35,571 nt of DNA from contig JAMJFS010000018.1 in assembly GCA_023544565.1 (NCBI GenBank), forward strand, positions 1-35,571, in the 5' to 3' direction. The notes below the pieces were generated by a model. That model was not told the DNA's origin, did not search any database, and worked only from the letters and a program-made list of their open reading frames with translations. Position 1 is the first letter of the stretch. Each line of letters begins with the position of its first letter. Positions 6,869-15,932 of the stretch are shown one piece after another. The DNA comes from Methanosarcinaceae archaeon. Its GTDB lineage: Archaea; Halobacteriota; Methanosarcinia; Methanosarcinales; Methanosarcinaceae. Made by a program: the position numbers and the translations under genes.

Positions 6869-8208
6869 CTGTGGATGAAGATGTAGTACCTGATAGTTTG
6901 GATGTTGGCGATGAAACTATCACTGTCACGAAGGATATGGATATTCAGGAGTCACATTTCATTTATAGTCAGGTTACTGAAAAGTCAAAAAAGATACTGA
7001 ATTATGATTATAAGCGCTGCACAGGGTGTGGCATCTGTGTTGGATTGTGTCCGACAAAAGCACTTGAACAGGGTCCCATGCATGAGATCGCAACAGGTAT
7101 GGATGCACCACCTGTCATGATGGATCTTGAAAAGTGTACATTTTGCGGCATGTGTGCGAATTTCTGTCCTGTTCATGCATTTAATATGAAATTTGAAGGA
7201 GAACTGCCGGATGAGGGTAATTATCCGGTTTATGATTCATATGTTAAGTTCAATGAAAAGTGCTTACCATGTGTTTTGTGCGAGGCAGTATGTTCTGAAG
7301 ATGCGATAGAGGTTGAATTTACGTTCAAGAAAAAAGAGGAGATCGCACCTTTTAAGAAAGATGCGAGAGGTGAGATCGAGATTGATCTGGATAAATGTAA
7401 TTTTTGCGGTGTATGTGCAAAGTTCTGTGATGCTTTCATCATGGTTGAACGTGAGCCAACACCGACAGATCTCACACCATTTCAACAGATATTAGTTGAT
7501 GAGGATAAGTGTGATTATTGTGTTCTGTGTCAGGATCTATGTCCTGAAGATGCGATACGTGTAAAGGGTGTACGACCTTGTGAAGCGCCAGCAATAGAGG
7601 GCAATATAAAGGTTGATGATGCAAAGTGCACCAGGTGCACATGGTGTAAAACAGTTTGTCCATATGATGCTGTTGATGTGAAAAAGCCATTTGAGGGCGA
7701 GATAACACTTGTTGAGGGTAACATCGATAAGTGTGACCCACAGGGGTGTCATGGGTGTTTCAATGTATGCCCCTCACATCTCTGGTATGTTCCGGAAGAT
7801 ACGGGTAAAAAGATCGCAATTGTTGAAGATTACTGCACTTATTGCGGTGCATGTGTCAATGCATGCCATGTTGATGTGATGCGTGTTTCGCGTGATAAAG
7901 TGAATCATACGGTGATCCCGGATTCACCATGGGCTTCGCAGTGGAAGGATGCAGTTGAATCCATGGTGACATTAAAACGAAATATTCCTGACATTTCCAG
8001 GACGCTTGAAGTTGAAAAAGAGCCACCACGTAAGCATGTGGAGGTTGTGATGCCTGAATTTGACAAATCACTGTTAAATGCTGCAAGGGAACGCATTGAA
8101 AAAGCAATGCCTGCTTTTAAGAATGTGAAAATTCGGCGCACATGGGAATGCAAACCGGCTGAAGAAGCAAGGGCTGCAGTAATTAAACAGATAAAAAAGG
8201 TAAATTGA
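6865..8208 (+). CDS. Polyferredoxin with eight 4Fe-4S motifs (FwdF/Pfd-like)
   Basis: A 447-residue electron wire. Eight cysteine motifs are visible: CTGCGICVGLCP, CTFCGMCANFCP, CLPCVLCEAVC, CNFCGVCAKFC, CDYCVLCQDLCP, CTRCTWCKTVCP, CDPQGCHGCFNVCP and CTYCGACVNAC. This matches the eight clusters of FwdF-type polyferredoxins. The spaced seventh motif (CDPQGC) is a family feature. The ends lack motifs: about 45 residues at the start and 90 charged residues at the end, which may be docking segments. The ATG overlaps the hdrA stop by four bases (ATGA), so the two are coupled, as in the hdrA-pfd pair of Methanosarcina. FwdF bridges Hdr and Fwd in the known Methanospirillum complex; the same role is inferred here. 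Confidence 0.9.
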   Translation: MTVDEDVVPDSLDVGDETITVTKDMDIQESHFIYSQVTEKSKKILNYDYKRCTGCGICVGLCPTKALEQGPMHEIATGMDAPPVMMDLEKCTFCGMCANFCPVHAFNMKFEGELPDEGNYPVYDSYVKFNEKCLPCVLCEAVCSEDAIEVEFTFKKKEEIAPFKKDARGEIEIDLDKCNFCGVCAKFCDAFIMVEREPTPTDLTPFQQILVDEDKCDYCVLCQDLCPEDAIRVKGVRPCEAPAIEGNIKVDDAKCTRCTWCKTVCPYDAVDVKKPFEGEITLVEGNIDKCDPQGCHGCFNVCPSHLWYVPEDTGKKIAIVEDYCTYCGACVNACHVDVMRVSRDKVNHTVIPDSPWASQWKDAVESMVTLKRNIPDISRTLEVEKEPPRKHVEVVMPEFDKSLLNAARERIEKAMPAFKNVKIRRTWECKPAEEARAAVIKQIKKVN

Positions 8209-8314
8209 TCTGTAGATTTATCAATAACTTTATACATGCGCAGGCGGTTGATGACTAAACTATTTACTTAATACTGAATTAAAATAATCAAATTAATGTT
8301 ATACGTGATCTACC

Positions 8315-10216
8315 ATGAGCAAAAAATTTGACTACGTTGAACTTGGGTTGAAGTGTGGACTTGAAATTCACCAGCAATTAGATTCAAAAGAGAAATTGTT
8401 CTGTGATAGTCCAACAAAAATACGTAACACGGATGAGTCGAACTTTGAGTTTTTCAGATACCTGCGTCCAACTGCAAGTGAAATGGGTGAGACTGACCGC
8501 GCGGCATTGGAGCAGACAAAGGTAAAACGTAAGTATGTTTACAAAGCGTATGATACGACCTGCCTGGTTGAGAATGATGATGAGCCGCCTCGTGAGTTGA
8601 ACAAGGAAGCGCTTGATATTGCACTTTCCATTACTAAACTTTTCAATATGCACCCGGTTGACCAATTGCACATGATGCGAAAGATCGTGGTTGACGGGTC
8701 CAATACATCCGGTTTTCAGAGAACTGCATTCCTTGCCAATGGTGGGTATCTTGAAACATCAGAGGGAAAAGTTGGTGTGGATGTCTTGTGTCTGGAAGAA
8801 GAGGCTGCCCAGAAGATCGAAGAAGTTGGGGATTCGGTAATCTATTCACTTGATCGTCTTGGTATTCCACTTGTTGAGATCGGAACTGCGCCGGATATTG
8901 TGTCGCCTGCTCATGCAAAGGAAACTGCGAAGCAGATCGGTATGCTTTTACGTTCGACAGGCAGGGTCAAACGAGGATTGGGTACGATCAGGCAGGATGT
9001 TAATATTTCTATAGCAAGAGGTGCTCGTGTTGAGGCTAAAGGTGTGCAGGCCCTTGACCTTATTGAGACTATTGTTGAGAATGAGGTTGAGCGGCAGGTA
9101 AACCTTCTTGCGATCATGGATGAACTTGTCCAGAGAGGTGCATCCGTTTGTGATGAAGTGTTCGATGTCACGGATGTTTTCAAGGATACACAATCTAAGG
9201 TCATCAAAAAATCACTCTATAAAGGAAAAGTGCTTGCAGTGCTTCTTCCGAAATTTGAGGGGCAAATTGGCAGGGAGATTCAGTCTGGTCGACGGCTTGG
9301 GACTGAGTTTTCAGACCGTGCGAAAACATCAGGTGTTGGCGGTATATTCCATACTGATGAACTTCCAAGTTATGGCATTACTGAGGAAGAGGTCGAATCT
9401 CTTCGTAATGCAGTTGGTGCACAGGACGGCGATGCAGTTGTTATGGTTGCTGATGTGGAAAAACGTGCGCGTGGTGCTATGAAAGCCGTTATCATACGTG
9501 CAAAGGAGTCACTTGAATTTGTGCCTGAGGAAACGCGCCGAGCACTTCCTGATGGAAATACTGCGTATATGCGTCCTCTTCCCGGTGCTGCGAGGATGTA
9601 TCCTGAAACGGATGTGCCTCAGGTTGAGATATCTGCGGATTACTTTGAATCTATCGAGATCCCTGAGTTGTTAACTGAACGTGCAAAGCGGTTTGAAAAC
9701 GAGTTTGGTCTTAACCAGGAATTTGCAGATAGTATCGTATATTCAAAAGACCTGCCATTGTTCGAGGGTCTTGTCACGCGATTTGCAGATGATCCAATTG
9801 TAAGTGCTACTCTGATAGTTCGTACATTAACTGGCACAGTTTCTGAACTAAAACGAGATGGTGTGGCAGTAGAACATATTATGTATGAACATTTCATACA
9901 AATATTTGATCTTGTTTCAAACGGTGCCATCGCAAAAGAGGGAATTGAAAAGTTGCTACGCGCATTTGCAGAAGATCCTACCATGAGTGCAGAAGATGCA
10001 GTTTCCAACATGGGACTTGGTAGCATTGATATAACGCAGATAGAGGAGTTCATTGATGGAGTCATCAATGATCGGCAGGACTTTGTTAAGGAAAAGGGTA
10101 TGGCTGCAGTTGGGCCTTTGATGGGTGTCGTCATGGGGGAGTTCAGAGGGAAGGTTGATGGTAAAGTGCTAAGTCAGACTTTGAATCAAAAGATTAAAGA
10201 ATTTCTTAATGTATAA
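8315..10216 (+). CDS. gatE: Glu-tRNA(Gln) amidotransferase subunit E
   Basis: A 633-residue GatE, the tRNA-binding and kinase subunit of the archaea-specific GatDE amidotransferase, which converts Glu-tRNA(Gln) to Gln-tRNA(Gln). The GatB-like catalytic domain opens with [19 protein letters not shown] and contains [33 protein letters not shown] and [16 protein letters not shown]-type insert characteristic of GatE (about 280-410) follows, then a C-terminal YqeY-like helical tail. Length is normal. GTGATC precedes the ATG by a few bases. gatD, its glutaminase partner, is not adjacent. Transcription is separate from the polyferredoxin, with 106 AT-rich bases between. Confidence 0.96.
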   Translation: MSKKFDYVELGLKCGLEIHQQLDSKEKLFCDSPTKIRNTDESNFEFFRYLRPTASEMGETDRAALEQTKVKRKYVYKAYDTTCLVENDDEPPRELNKEALDIALSITKLFNMHPVDQLHMMRKIVVDGSNTSGFQRTAFLANGGYLETSEGKVGVDVLCLEEEAAQKIEEVGDSVIYSLDRLGIPLVEIGTAPDIVSPAHAKETAKQIGMLLRSTGRVKRGLGTIRQDVNISIARGARVEAKGVQALDLIETIVENEVERQVNLLAIMDELVQRGASVCDEVFDVTDVFKDTQSKVIKKSLYKGKVLAVLLPKFEGQIGREIQSGRRLGTEFSDRAKTSGVGGIFHTDELPSYGITEEEVESLRNAVGAQDGDAVVMVADVEKRARGAMKAVIIRAKESLEFVPEETRRALPDGNTAYMRPLPGAARMYPETDVPQVEISADYFESIEIPELLTERAKRFENEFGLNQEFADSIVYSKDLPLFEGLVTRFADDPIVSATLIVRTLTGTVSELKRDGVAVEHIMYEHFIQIFDLVSNGAIAKEGIEKLLRAFAEDPTMSAEDAVSNMGLGSIDITQIEEFIDGVINDRQDFVKEKGMAAVGPLMGVVMGEFRGKVDGKVLSQTLNQKIKEFLNV

Positions 10217-11294
10217 TATATTTATTATGACACAATTAAAACAAAGTTTTTCTGTAATATCTCTTTTCTATTGTATATTTGTTATTCTATTTGCTGCTAT
10301 GTTGATGTCTTCTGTAGCAAGTGCGGTTGTTGTTGAAGAAAACGTGCAGATTACAAACGGTACCAATCAAAATGCGCCGCATTGGAGTCCTGATGGTAAA
10401 AAGATCGTATTTTCATCTGGTCAGGATATATGGATCATGAGTGCAGACGGCTTTAATCAAAAACAGGTGTTTGCTAGTGTTTTATGGGATGGTGAGCCTT
10501 GTTTTAATGATGATGGTTCCAAAATATACTTTGCATCTGAATATGTGAGTCCCATTTATTCAAAATTCATTAGCATTTATTTGGTGAATTTGGATGGTTC
10601 TGAAAGTGTTCAGTTGACAAAGAAAGCAGATATGCGGTCACCTGCGATGAGCCCTGATGGGTCTACTGTTGTATATATTTCAAAATTGTCCGGCAATTAT
10701 GATATTTGGACAATGGATGCAGATGGTTCGAACAATGTGAGGCTTACAGATGTTCCAGCGGATGAGGACAGCCCTACATGGAGTCCTGATGGGGAAAGTA
10801 TAGTTTACTCGTCAAAAGGAGATATCTGGATAATTGATCGTGAGGGAATTCGTGCTAAAAAGTTGACTGATGATGAATTCAACAATGCTGATCCTTTCTT
10901 TAGCCCGGATGCCTCCAAGATCGTTTTTGGCTCTGATCGCAGTGGAAATTCTGATATTTGGTTAATGAATTCTAATGGTACCGGCGCTCTTCAGATAACA
11001 TCAGATGTTTCTGAACAGAAAAATCCTGCATGGTCACCTGATGGTGAAAAGATAGCATATGTTTCAAATGAAGGTGGGAATTACAATATATGGGTTATGT
11101 CGCTTGGAAATAGTGACACACAGATTGAATATATCCCCATTGAAGATGCGGATATCGATGCAGATGCAGATGCTATTGAGGGTATAATTGAAGAAATAAT
11201 CAAAAACAATTCGAAAGTTGTGATTGTTTCAGTTGTAATTATTTTTTTATTGTTTATTATTTTCATTATCAAGATGTTTATGAGGAGTTTGTGA
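10209..11294 (+). CDS. Exported, membrane-anchored TolB-like beta-propeller protein
   Basis: A protein of 361 residues with a hydrophobic signal segment ([19 protein letters not shown]) ending near ASA, a propeller body, and a C-terminal membrane helix ([17 protein letters not shown]) with a basic tail. The body holds about six repeats of the TolB/WD40-like type, each with a SPDG turn and a DIWIM or similar strand: [60 protein letters not shown]. It probably faces outward, held by the C-terminal helix. The ATG overlaps gatE by eight bases; a second ATG at 10227 is also possible and neither has a clear ribosome site. Function is unknown; such propellers usually bind proteins or glycans. Confidence 0.82.
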   Translation: MYNIFIMTQLKQSFSVISLFYCIFVILFAAMLMSSVASAVVVEENVQITNGTNQNAPHWSPDGKKIVFSSGQDIWIMSADGFNQKQVFASVLWDGEPCFNDDGSKIYFASEYVSPIYSKFISIYLVNLDGSESVQLTKKADMRSPAMSPDGSTVVYISKLSGNYDIWTMDADGSNNVRLTDVPADEDSPTWSPDGESIVYSSKGDIWIIDREGIRAKKLTDDEFNNADPFFSPDASKIVFGSDRSGNSDIWLMNSNGTGALQITSDVSEQKNPAWSPDGEKIAYVSNEGGNYNIWVMSLGNSDTQIEYIPIEDADIDADADAIEGIIEEIIKNNSKVVIVSVVIIFLLFIIFIIKMFMRSL

Positions 11295-11532
11295 CTTAAT
11301 AAAGTGATTATATTCGTTATGCCAGTCTATGTTTCCATCGCAATACTTATAGCCTATTCATGATATGTATATGCAGGTTTATGGCTATGAGTACATTGTT
11401 GTGGTCACATAGGTTGAACAATTTTTAAAGGCACTGGATTTTATGCTCATGATATTGTTTATACAATATGTTATCATAATACAATCGTATATTTCATAAT
11501 TATTCATACAAATTATTCAAGGAAATGATATA

Positions 11533-12714
11533 ATGTCAAAGAAAGTAGTATTGGCGTATTCAGGTGGATTGGACACATCAGTTTGCATTCCACTTTTAAA
11601 GGAAGAGTATGGCTGTGATGAGGTTATAACAGTCGCAGTAGATGTTGGGCAACCACGTGAAGATATTGCACAAGCAGAAGAGAAGGCTATGAAAATTAGT
11701 GATATGCACTATACTCTCGATGTTCGGGATGAGTTTGTTCGGGATTACATTTTTCCGCTTATCAAAGCAAACGGGGATTATGAAGGATATGTGATGGGTA
11801 CATCCATTGCACGCCCATTGATCGCTAAAAAAGTTGTAGAGATCGCAGTAAAAGAAGGTGCGAGTGCTCTTGCGCATGGATGTACTGGAAAGGGTAATGA
11901 CCAGTTACGTTTCGAAGCTGTGTTCAGGCTTACTGATATGGATGTGTTTGCACCCATGCGTGATATGAACCTGACTCGTGAGTGGGAGATCGAATATGCT
12001 AAAAAGCATGGTATTCCTGTGTCTGTGACAACAGCCAAACCATGGAGTGTTGATGAGAACATCTGGAGCCGGAGCATTGAAGGTGGTAAACTGGAAGATC
12101 CAAGTTACATTCCTCCTGAAGAGATATATGAGTGGACGGTATCCCCAGAAAGTGCACCTGGTGCACAGACATTGGTCATCGGGTTTGAGAATGGTGTCCC
12201 AGTGTCACTCGATGATGAAAAACTTGGTGGTGTTAAGTTGATCGAACGGCTTAACAAAATTGCCGGTTCTCATGGGGTCGGGCGTACTGATATGATCGAG
12301 GATCGCGTACTTGGACTGAAGGCTCGCGAGAATTATGAGCATCCTGCAGCATCAGTTCTGTTGGCTGCCCACAAGGATCTTGAGAAATTGGTACTTACCC
12401 GCGCTGAACTTAAGTTTAAGGCAATGGTTGATGCGCAGTGGTCGGAACTTGCATATTCCGGTCTTGTGGATGAACCACTATACGCCGATCTTAATGCATT
12501 CATTGATAAGACGCAGGAGCGCGTGGCTGGTACAGTCACGGTTAAATTGTACAAAGGCAGCGTAAGCATACTTGCACGCACATCCCCATATGCCTTGTAT
12601 TCAGAAGAACTTGTTTCATTTGACGGTGTTTCAATCGATCAAAAGGATGCGGAAGGATTTGCCAAGTATCATGGGTTTCAGGCAAGGATGTACAAGCGTT
12701 TTGTTGAAAAATAA
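11533..12714 (+). CDS. argG: Argininosuccinate synthase
   Basis: A 393-residue enzyme joining citrulline and aspartate with ATP in arginine synthesis. The N-terminal pyrophosphatase loop is [16 protein letters not shown]. Other family stretches are [32 protein letters not shown] and the [17 protein letters not shown] block. Length matches the usual 395 or so. AAGGAAATG precedes the ATG. It stands alone, with 238 AT-rich non-coding bases before it (containing TCATACA at 11504) and an inverted repeat after it. No other arginine genes are in the window. Confidence 0.97.
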   Translation: MSKKVVLAYSGGLDTSVCIPLLKEEYGCDEVITVAVDVGQPREDIAQAEEKAMKISDMHYTLDVRDEFVRDYIFPLIKANGDYEGYVMGTSIARPLIAKKVVEIAVKEGASALAHGCTGKGNDQLRFEAVFRLTDMDVFAPMRDMNLTREWEIEYAKKHGIPVSVTTAKPWSVDENIWSRSIEGGKLEDPSYIPPEEIYEWTVSPESAPGAQTLVIGFENGVPVSLDDEKLGGVKLIERLNKIAGSHGVGRTDMIEDRVLGLKARENYEHPAASVLLAAHKDLEKLVLTRAELKFKAMVDAQWSELAYSGLVDEPLYADLNAFIDKTQERVAGTVTVKLYKGSVSILARTSPYALYSEELVSFDGVSIDQKDAEGFAKYHGFQARMYKRFVEK

Positions 12715-12734
12715 ATTTTGCATAATGGTGTGAC

Positions 12735-12757
12735 ATTGTATGCGCAATGCATACAAT
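12735..12757 (+). terminator. Inverted repeat just after argG
   Basis: A perfect 9-base stem, ATTGTATGC and GCATACAAT, around a GCAAT loop lies 20 bases past the argG stop and is followed by T-rich sequence. It fits a terminator or 3'-end hairpin. The arms contain the TGTATG core seen in the operator at 31742 and in the fwd leader, so a protein site is an alternative. Confidence 0.5.
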
Positions 12758-13406
12758 TTATATCATTTTATATTAATTTCGATCATACCAAATCATACAA
12801 ATTTGTGTTCTGGATACGCAGGGCACATCTATTAAATATATTTAATTTTCAATATATATTATAGTAGATACATTCATTCGACAATTCTACTACATCCTCA
12901 CTTGTCTTAGTTTTCGAGTCAACCATACAATATCGCTATATGTAAATGATTAAAACATATGCTAAAAACGTTGCGATCACACGCGCGTAGCGCGGCACGT
13001 TCCCGCATTACGAATATGAAATACAATACGGTTTTCAAGCGTCGGCGCATTTGCTGTTCTGAGAATTGTATGTTTGGGCCATGGGTTTGGTATGTGGGAT
13101 ACACCACCTATGACGAGGACTGATGCTATGGTTTTTGTAGTTTCAGTAAATTCCCCCTATGCCCTCCATAACCAGACCCTTGAAAGTTGACGTGATACTC
13201 GAATATATCCATTTAAACATATACAATAGTTAAGTCAAAAGTTGCGACTGCACACCCAACTGCAGCGAACTGCAGGGTATAATTATTAAGATAAAAGGAG
13301 ATTCAAAATCAACGATATATTTAATCGTTAAACCAATATATTCATATTTGGCGATTAACTCCCCTGACAATATATTTGTTGGCAATCTTTGCACAATACA
13401 CCTTTT
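12758..13406. other. Intergenic region without a recognised gene
   Basis: About 650 bases lie between argG and the lipid kinase gene. It is AT-rich apart from a GC-rich patch at 12975-13005 containing the short inverted repeat GCGC-GTA-GCGC. Small hairpins occur at 13257-13276 (CTGCAG repeated 7 bases apart) and 13313-13329 (ACGAT/ATCGT). Open frames here are under 65 codons and show no family features. A RTGAYGA-like box at 13108 and a CTGA at 13121 are too close together for a C/D box RNA. Confidence 0.4.
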
Positions 13407-13413
13407 TTATATA
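13407..13413 (+). promoter_or_regulatory. Predicted TATA box for the lipid kinase gene
   Basis: TTATATA, within a T-rich stretch, ends 25 bases before the ATG at 13438. Archaeal start sites lie about 25 bases after the box, so the transcript would begin at or next to the ATG (leaderless). This supports 13438 over an upstream TTG at 13348. Confidence 0.5.
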
Positions 13414-13437
13414 CTAAAAAAGACCAAATTATGTCCA

Positions 13438-14019
13438 ATGGCATGCAAAGGACTTGTAGATGAACTATTACGAAAAAGCATCCACTTAACCTCAGTTCTC
13501 ATTGTCCTGATCTATGCTTACACAGACAAAAAGACGGTTCTGACTTTTCTGATCACATATCTTATAATCATTCTTGTGATCGAACATTTCAGACTTGAAC
13601 ATGGCATGCGCATACCACTATTTCATTTCCTGTTTCGAAAAAAGGAGGAATCACAACTTGCAGGTTATGTATATTTCACAATGGGCGCGATAATATCAAT
13701 TTCCGTTTTCAGCGAAACGATTGCCTATGCTGCAATTCTTATGACAACCTTTGGGGACATGAGTGCTGCACTTATTGGAAAGGCATTTGGCAAGATGCGC
13801 ATCTACAACGGCAAGTCACTTGAAGGATGTGCTGCCGAGTTTGTGGTAGATTTTTGTATCGGATATGCTTTTCTTGGTAACTGGCTTGTTGCTTTTATCA
13901 TGGCACTTACAGCAACTATTGTTGAAACCGTGGTCAGTGAGATCGATGACAACCTTGCGATCCCTGTATTTGCGGGATTTGTCGGACAAGGTGTGTTAAT
14001 CATCATGTCATTGGTATGA
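13438..14019 (+). CDS. Dgk1/Sec59-type CTP-dependent lipid or isoprenol kinase, membrane protein
   Basis: A protein of 193 residues from the chosen ATG, with about six hydrophobic helices, in the phytol/dolichol kinase and Dgk1 family (COG0170 type). Family marks: ELLRKSIHLTSVLIV at the first helix, the glycine-rich cytidine nucleotide loop FGDMSAALIGKAFGK, the IYNGKSLEGCAAEF block that follows it, and ETVVSEIDDNLAIPV near the end. Members use CTP to phosphorylate isoprenoid alcohols or diacyl lipids; in archaea this suggests recycling of polyprenol or geranylgeraniol. The exact substrate cannot be read from the sequence. Starting further upstream would add 30 residues lacking family features. 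The gene lies 110 bases before rio2. Confidence 0.8.
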   Translation: MACKGLVDELLRKSIHLTSVLIVLIYAYTDKKTVLTFLITYLIIILVIEHFRLEHGMRIPLFHFLFRKKEESQLAGYVYFTMGAIISISVFSETIAYAAILMTTFGDMSAALIGKAFGKMRIYNGKSLEGCAAEFVVDFCIGYAFLGNWLVAFIMALTATIVETVVSEIDDNLAIPVFAGFVGQGVLIIMSLV

Positions 14020-14130
14020 CTTATTGTCGAGTATTCTATCGAACTATTGAAGTCTTCTCTCACATGATATGCGTTGATAATGTTAATCACAACCACAAAC
14101 TATCTTTAATCTCAAACCTTATTCCAGACA

Positions 14131-15033
14131 ATGATCGATAATGTAATCAAGATATTCAAAGATATTGGCAGCAAGGACTTCAGGATACTTACTGGTATAG
14201 AGCTTGGAATGAAGCACTATGAATGGGTGCCTATGGAAGAATTGCAAAAATTTACAAAATACCCATACGGAAAACTTCAGCATAAGTTAAGTTTACTTAT
14301 GAAAAACAATCTTATTGTGGGGACATACGTACCATACGAGGGCTACCAGATATATTTCGATGGTTATGATGCACTCGCATTGAATACCTTAGTAAAACGA
14401 GGCACCATCAGCGCGATCGGGGATGAGATCGGAGTTGGCAAGGAATCGATTGTTCATGAGGCCATAAAAGAATCAGAACTTGCTATAGGTGAGACAACAC
14501 TTGTTATAATAAAGTTCCACAGGGAAGGAAGAACAAGTTTTACACAGGTAAAAAGAGTCCGTGAGCATTTATCAGATAAGGAGCATTTCTCATGGATATA
14601 TGCTGCCCGTCTTTCGGCAAAGCGTGAATATGACCTGATGGTTTCGCTTTATCCAAAAGTATCAGTGCCAAAACCGATCGACCATAACAGACATGCTATT
14701 GTTATGGCAGTTGCAAAAGGCAGTCTGCTTTCAAAAACCAGATTACTTCAACCTGAATGGTTCCTTGATGAGATAATTTCGCAGATCGGGAAAGCATATT
14801 CACTTGGGGTGATACATGCTGATCTGAGCGAGTTTAATATTTTCGTATATGAATGTGGTGTGCAATTTATTGACTGGCCGCAGTATGTGGGTCTAGATCA
14901 TCCAAATGCGGATGAGTTGCTTAAAAGAGATGTCTTTAACGTACTTGCATTTTTCAAAAGGAAATATGATATTGAAAGGGATGTTGATGACGTGGTTGCG
15001 GGCATCAAGCACAGCACATCGATTGTTGAGTAA
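14131..15033 (+). CDS. rio2: RIO2-type serine/threonine kinase/ATPase
   Basis: A 300-residue Rio2, an atypical kinase that acts in late maturation of the small ribosomal subunit. The N-terminal winged helix (about 1-85, with LTGIELGMKHYEWVPMEEL) is the Rio2 hallmark that separates it from Rio1. The kinase domain has the nucleotide loop IGVGKESIVHEA (100-111), the ATP lysine K128, the catalytic loop HADLSEFN (D231, N236) and the metal loop IDWPQ (D248). All key residues are present. The gene has its own AT-rich upstream region and no evident ribosome site, so it may be leaderless. Confidence 0.95.
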   Translation: MIDNVIKIFKDIGSKDFRILTGIELGMKHYEWVPMEELQKFTKYPYGKLQHKLSLLMKNNLIVGTYVPYEGYQIYFDGYDALALNTLVKRGTISAIGDEIGVGKESIVHEAIKESELAIGETTLVIIKFHREGRTSFTQVKRVREHLSDKEHFSWIYAARLSAKREYDLMVSLYPKVSVPKPIDHNRHAIVMAVAKGSLLSKTRLLQPEWFLDEIISQIGKAYSLGVIHADLSEFNIFVYECGVQFIDWPQYVGLDHPNADELLKRDVFNVLAFFKRKYDIERDVDDVVAGIKHSTSIVE

Positions 15034-15062
15034 ATATATATTTGATTATATAATAGTTACAT

Positions 15063-15230
15063 ATGGTTATGCAAAATGAGGTCAATGATAAAGTTAGGGT
15101 TAAGGTTAGTGTTAATGTTGATACCAGGCTCATCGCTATTTTGTGTGGGCAATTTCTGACCTTGCATCAGATTGTTAACTTCGTATTTTCATCGATTGCT
15201 TTAAATGATACTTATTTATTTATTAATTAG
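15063..15230 (+). CDS. Possible small hypothetical protein (55 residues)
   Basis: An ATG-TAG frame follows rio2, with an AAATATATAT box about 25 bases before the ATG, so a leaderless transcript is possible. Residues 9-20 are Val-rich (NDKVRVKVSVNV) and are encoded by a hexamer repeat; the middle is hydrophobic (TRLIAILCG). I recognise no family. The repeat origin of part of the frame argues for caution, and it may be non-coding. Confidence 0.25.
   Translation: MVMQNEVNDKVRVKVSVNVDTRLIAILCGQFLTLHQIVNFVFSSIALNDTYLFIN
15093..15122 (+). repeat. Five tandem degenerate GTTARN hexamers
   Basis: GTTAGG, GTTAAG, GTTAGT, GTTAAT and GTTGAT follow each other without gaps. The first two look telomere-like, but five imperfect units inside a chromosome are better explained as a small local expansion. 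Confidence 0.55.
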
Positions 15231-15519
15231 TACGCTACGCGCTGAGCTGAAGCGTTCCGCTCACGGACACCCACAAGGGTGTCCTCCGCTTCACTTCAAA
15301 TCAAATTAAAGGATTTGTCGCAGGGTTTTGCTACGCTTGATTATTGTTTACGGGATTAACAGGAATGAATTTACCATAACGGAAGCTTTACCCACTCGAA
15401 ACAGCGAAGAGGCCTATACATTTCTATAAAATATATACTATCAAAAATCACACCCGATTCGAGTTCAAGTGTGCATGTGGCAGGCCATACAACCTCTGAA
15501 CTGAAAAGTATCTTCCCTT
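15231..15519. other. Non-coding stretch with a strong compound hairpin
   Basis: No gene is visible here. The main structure is an 8-base stem GGACACCC/GGGTGTCC with an ACAA loop (15265-15284), enclosed by a second 7-base stem TGAAGCG/CGCTTCA (15248-15254 with 15287-15293). The GCTACGC word occurs at 15232 and 15319. A partial copy of the hairpin repeat seen at 4316 and 27535 lies at 15395-15450. The region looks like accumulated palindromic repeats between a plus-strand and a minus-strand gene. Confidence 0.5.
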
Positions 15520-15831
15520 TCAATATTTTTTTACAAAAGGACTATGTCTATTTTGCATATCTTCAAATTCTTCTTCGGTGTAACAAAGCGGTTCTATGGG
15601 TAGATCGGTTATTTCAATAAAACTATCCCCTCTATCCAAAAATCGCTCTTTGAAGTCCCCTATGATGGTAAGATCGATGTCGCTGCCTTCATTGAAATCA
15701 TCCCGCGCAACCGAGCCGAACAGGTAAATTCGCTTGATACTGCGCCCTGATGTGATCTTTGACACGAATTGCTTTATTCGCTTATGAAGTTTCTCACTTC
15801 GGCTAATATCAATTCTGCATAGTTTATACAT
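15520..15831 (-). CDS. MNT-type nucleotidyltransferase (putative antitoxin half of a HEPN-MNT pair)
   Basis: A 103-residue minimal nucleotidyltransferase. The signature is LFGSVARDDFNEGSDIDL: G39-S40 and the metal-binding pair D51/D53. MNT proteins usually pair with HEPN ribonuclease toxins and can silence them by adding AMP. Here the first codons overlap, in another frame, the end of a short HEPN-like frame (15774-15932), the usual overlap for such pairs. That partner is too short to be complete, so the MNT gene may be an orphan. The catalytic residues are intact. ATG at 15831 has no clear ribosome site. Confidence 0.82.
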   Translation of the reverse strand: MYKLCRIDISRSEKLHKRIKQFVSKITSGRSIKRIYLFGSVARDDFNEGSDIDLTIIGDFKERFLDRGDSFIEITDLPIEPLCYTEEEFEDMQNRHSPFVKKY

Positions 15832-15932
15832 TGGTCTGCATCTTCTATTGTGTAATATTCGTATGGTGAGCCGGATGGAAATGCATCTGATGATGGCGCA
15901 TTTATAGTTGTTTTACTTTTTTTGGTTTTCAT
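15774..15932 (-). pseudogene. Remnant of a HEPN-domain gene (C-terminal part only)
   Basis: A 52-codon frame from an ATG at 15932 to TAA at 15774 overlaps the MNT start by 58 bases in a different frame. After a Lys-rich beginning it reads SPYEYYTIEDADQCINYAEL and then ILAEVRNFIS, the typical last helix of HEPN proteins (P-x-Y ... A-x-x-x-I-x-x-A-x-x-I). HEPN domains are about 110-130 residues with a catalytic R-x4-6-H motif in the second half of the fold; that motif and the first helices are missing. The upstream part has apparently been lost or replaced by the neighbouring plus-strand gene. It might still be a very short partner protein. Confidence 0.55.

Noticed and set aside
9108-9482. 124-codon frame inside gatE in another frame
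   Set aside because: Fully within gatE on the same strand without independent signals.
13105-13130. Possible C/D box guide RNA after argG
   Set aside because: The box C-like ATGACGA and the CTGA are only a few bases apart, with no room for a guide and no terminal stem.
15093-15122. Telomere-like GTTAGGGTTAAG sequence
   Set aside because: Only five imperfect hexamers inside an archaeal chromosome; simple local repeat.
15455-15480. tRNA-like ATTCGAGTTC segment
   Set aside because: No acceptor or anticodon stem can be formed around it.
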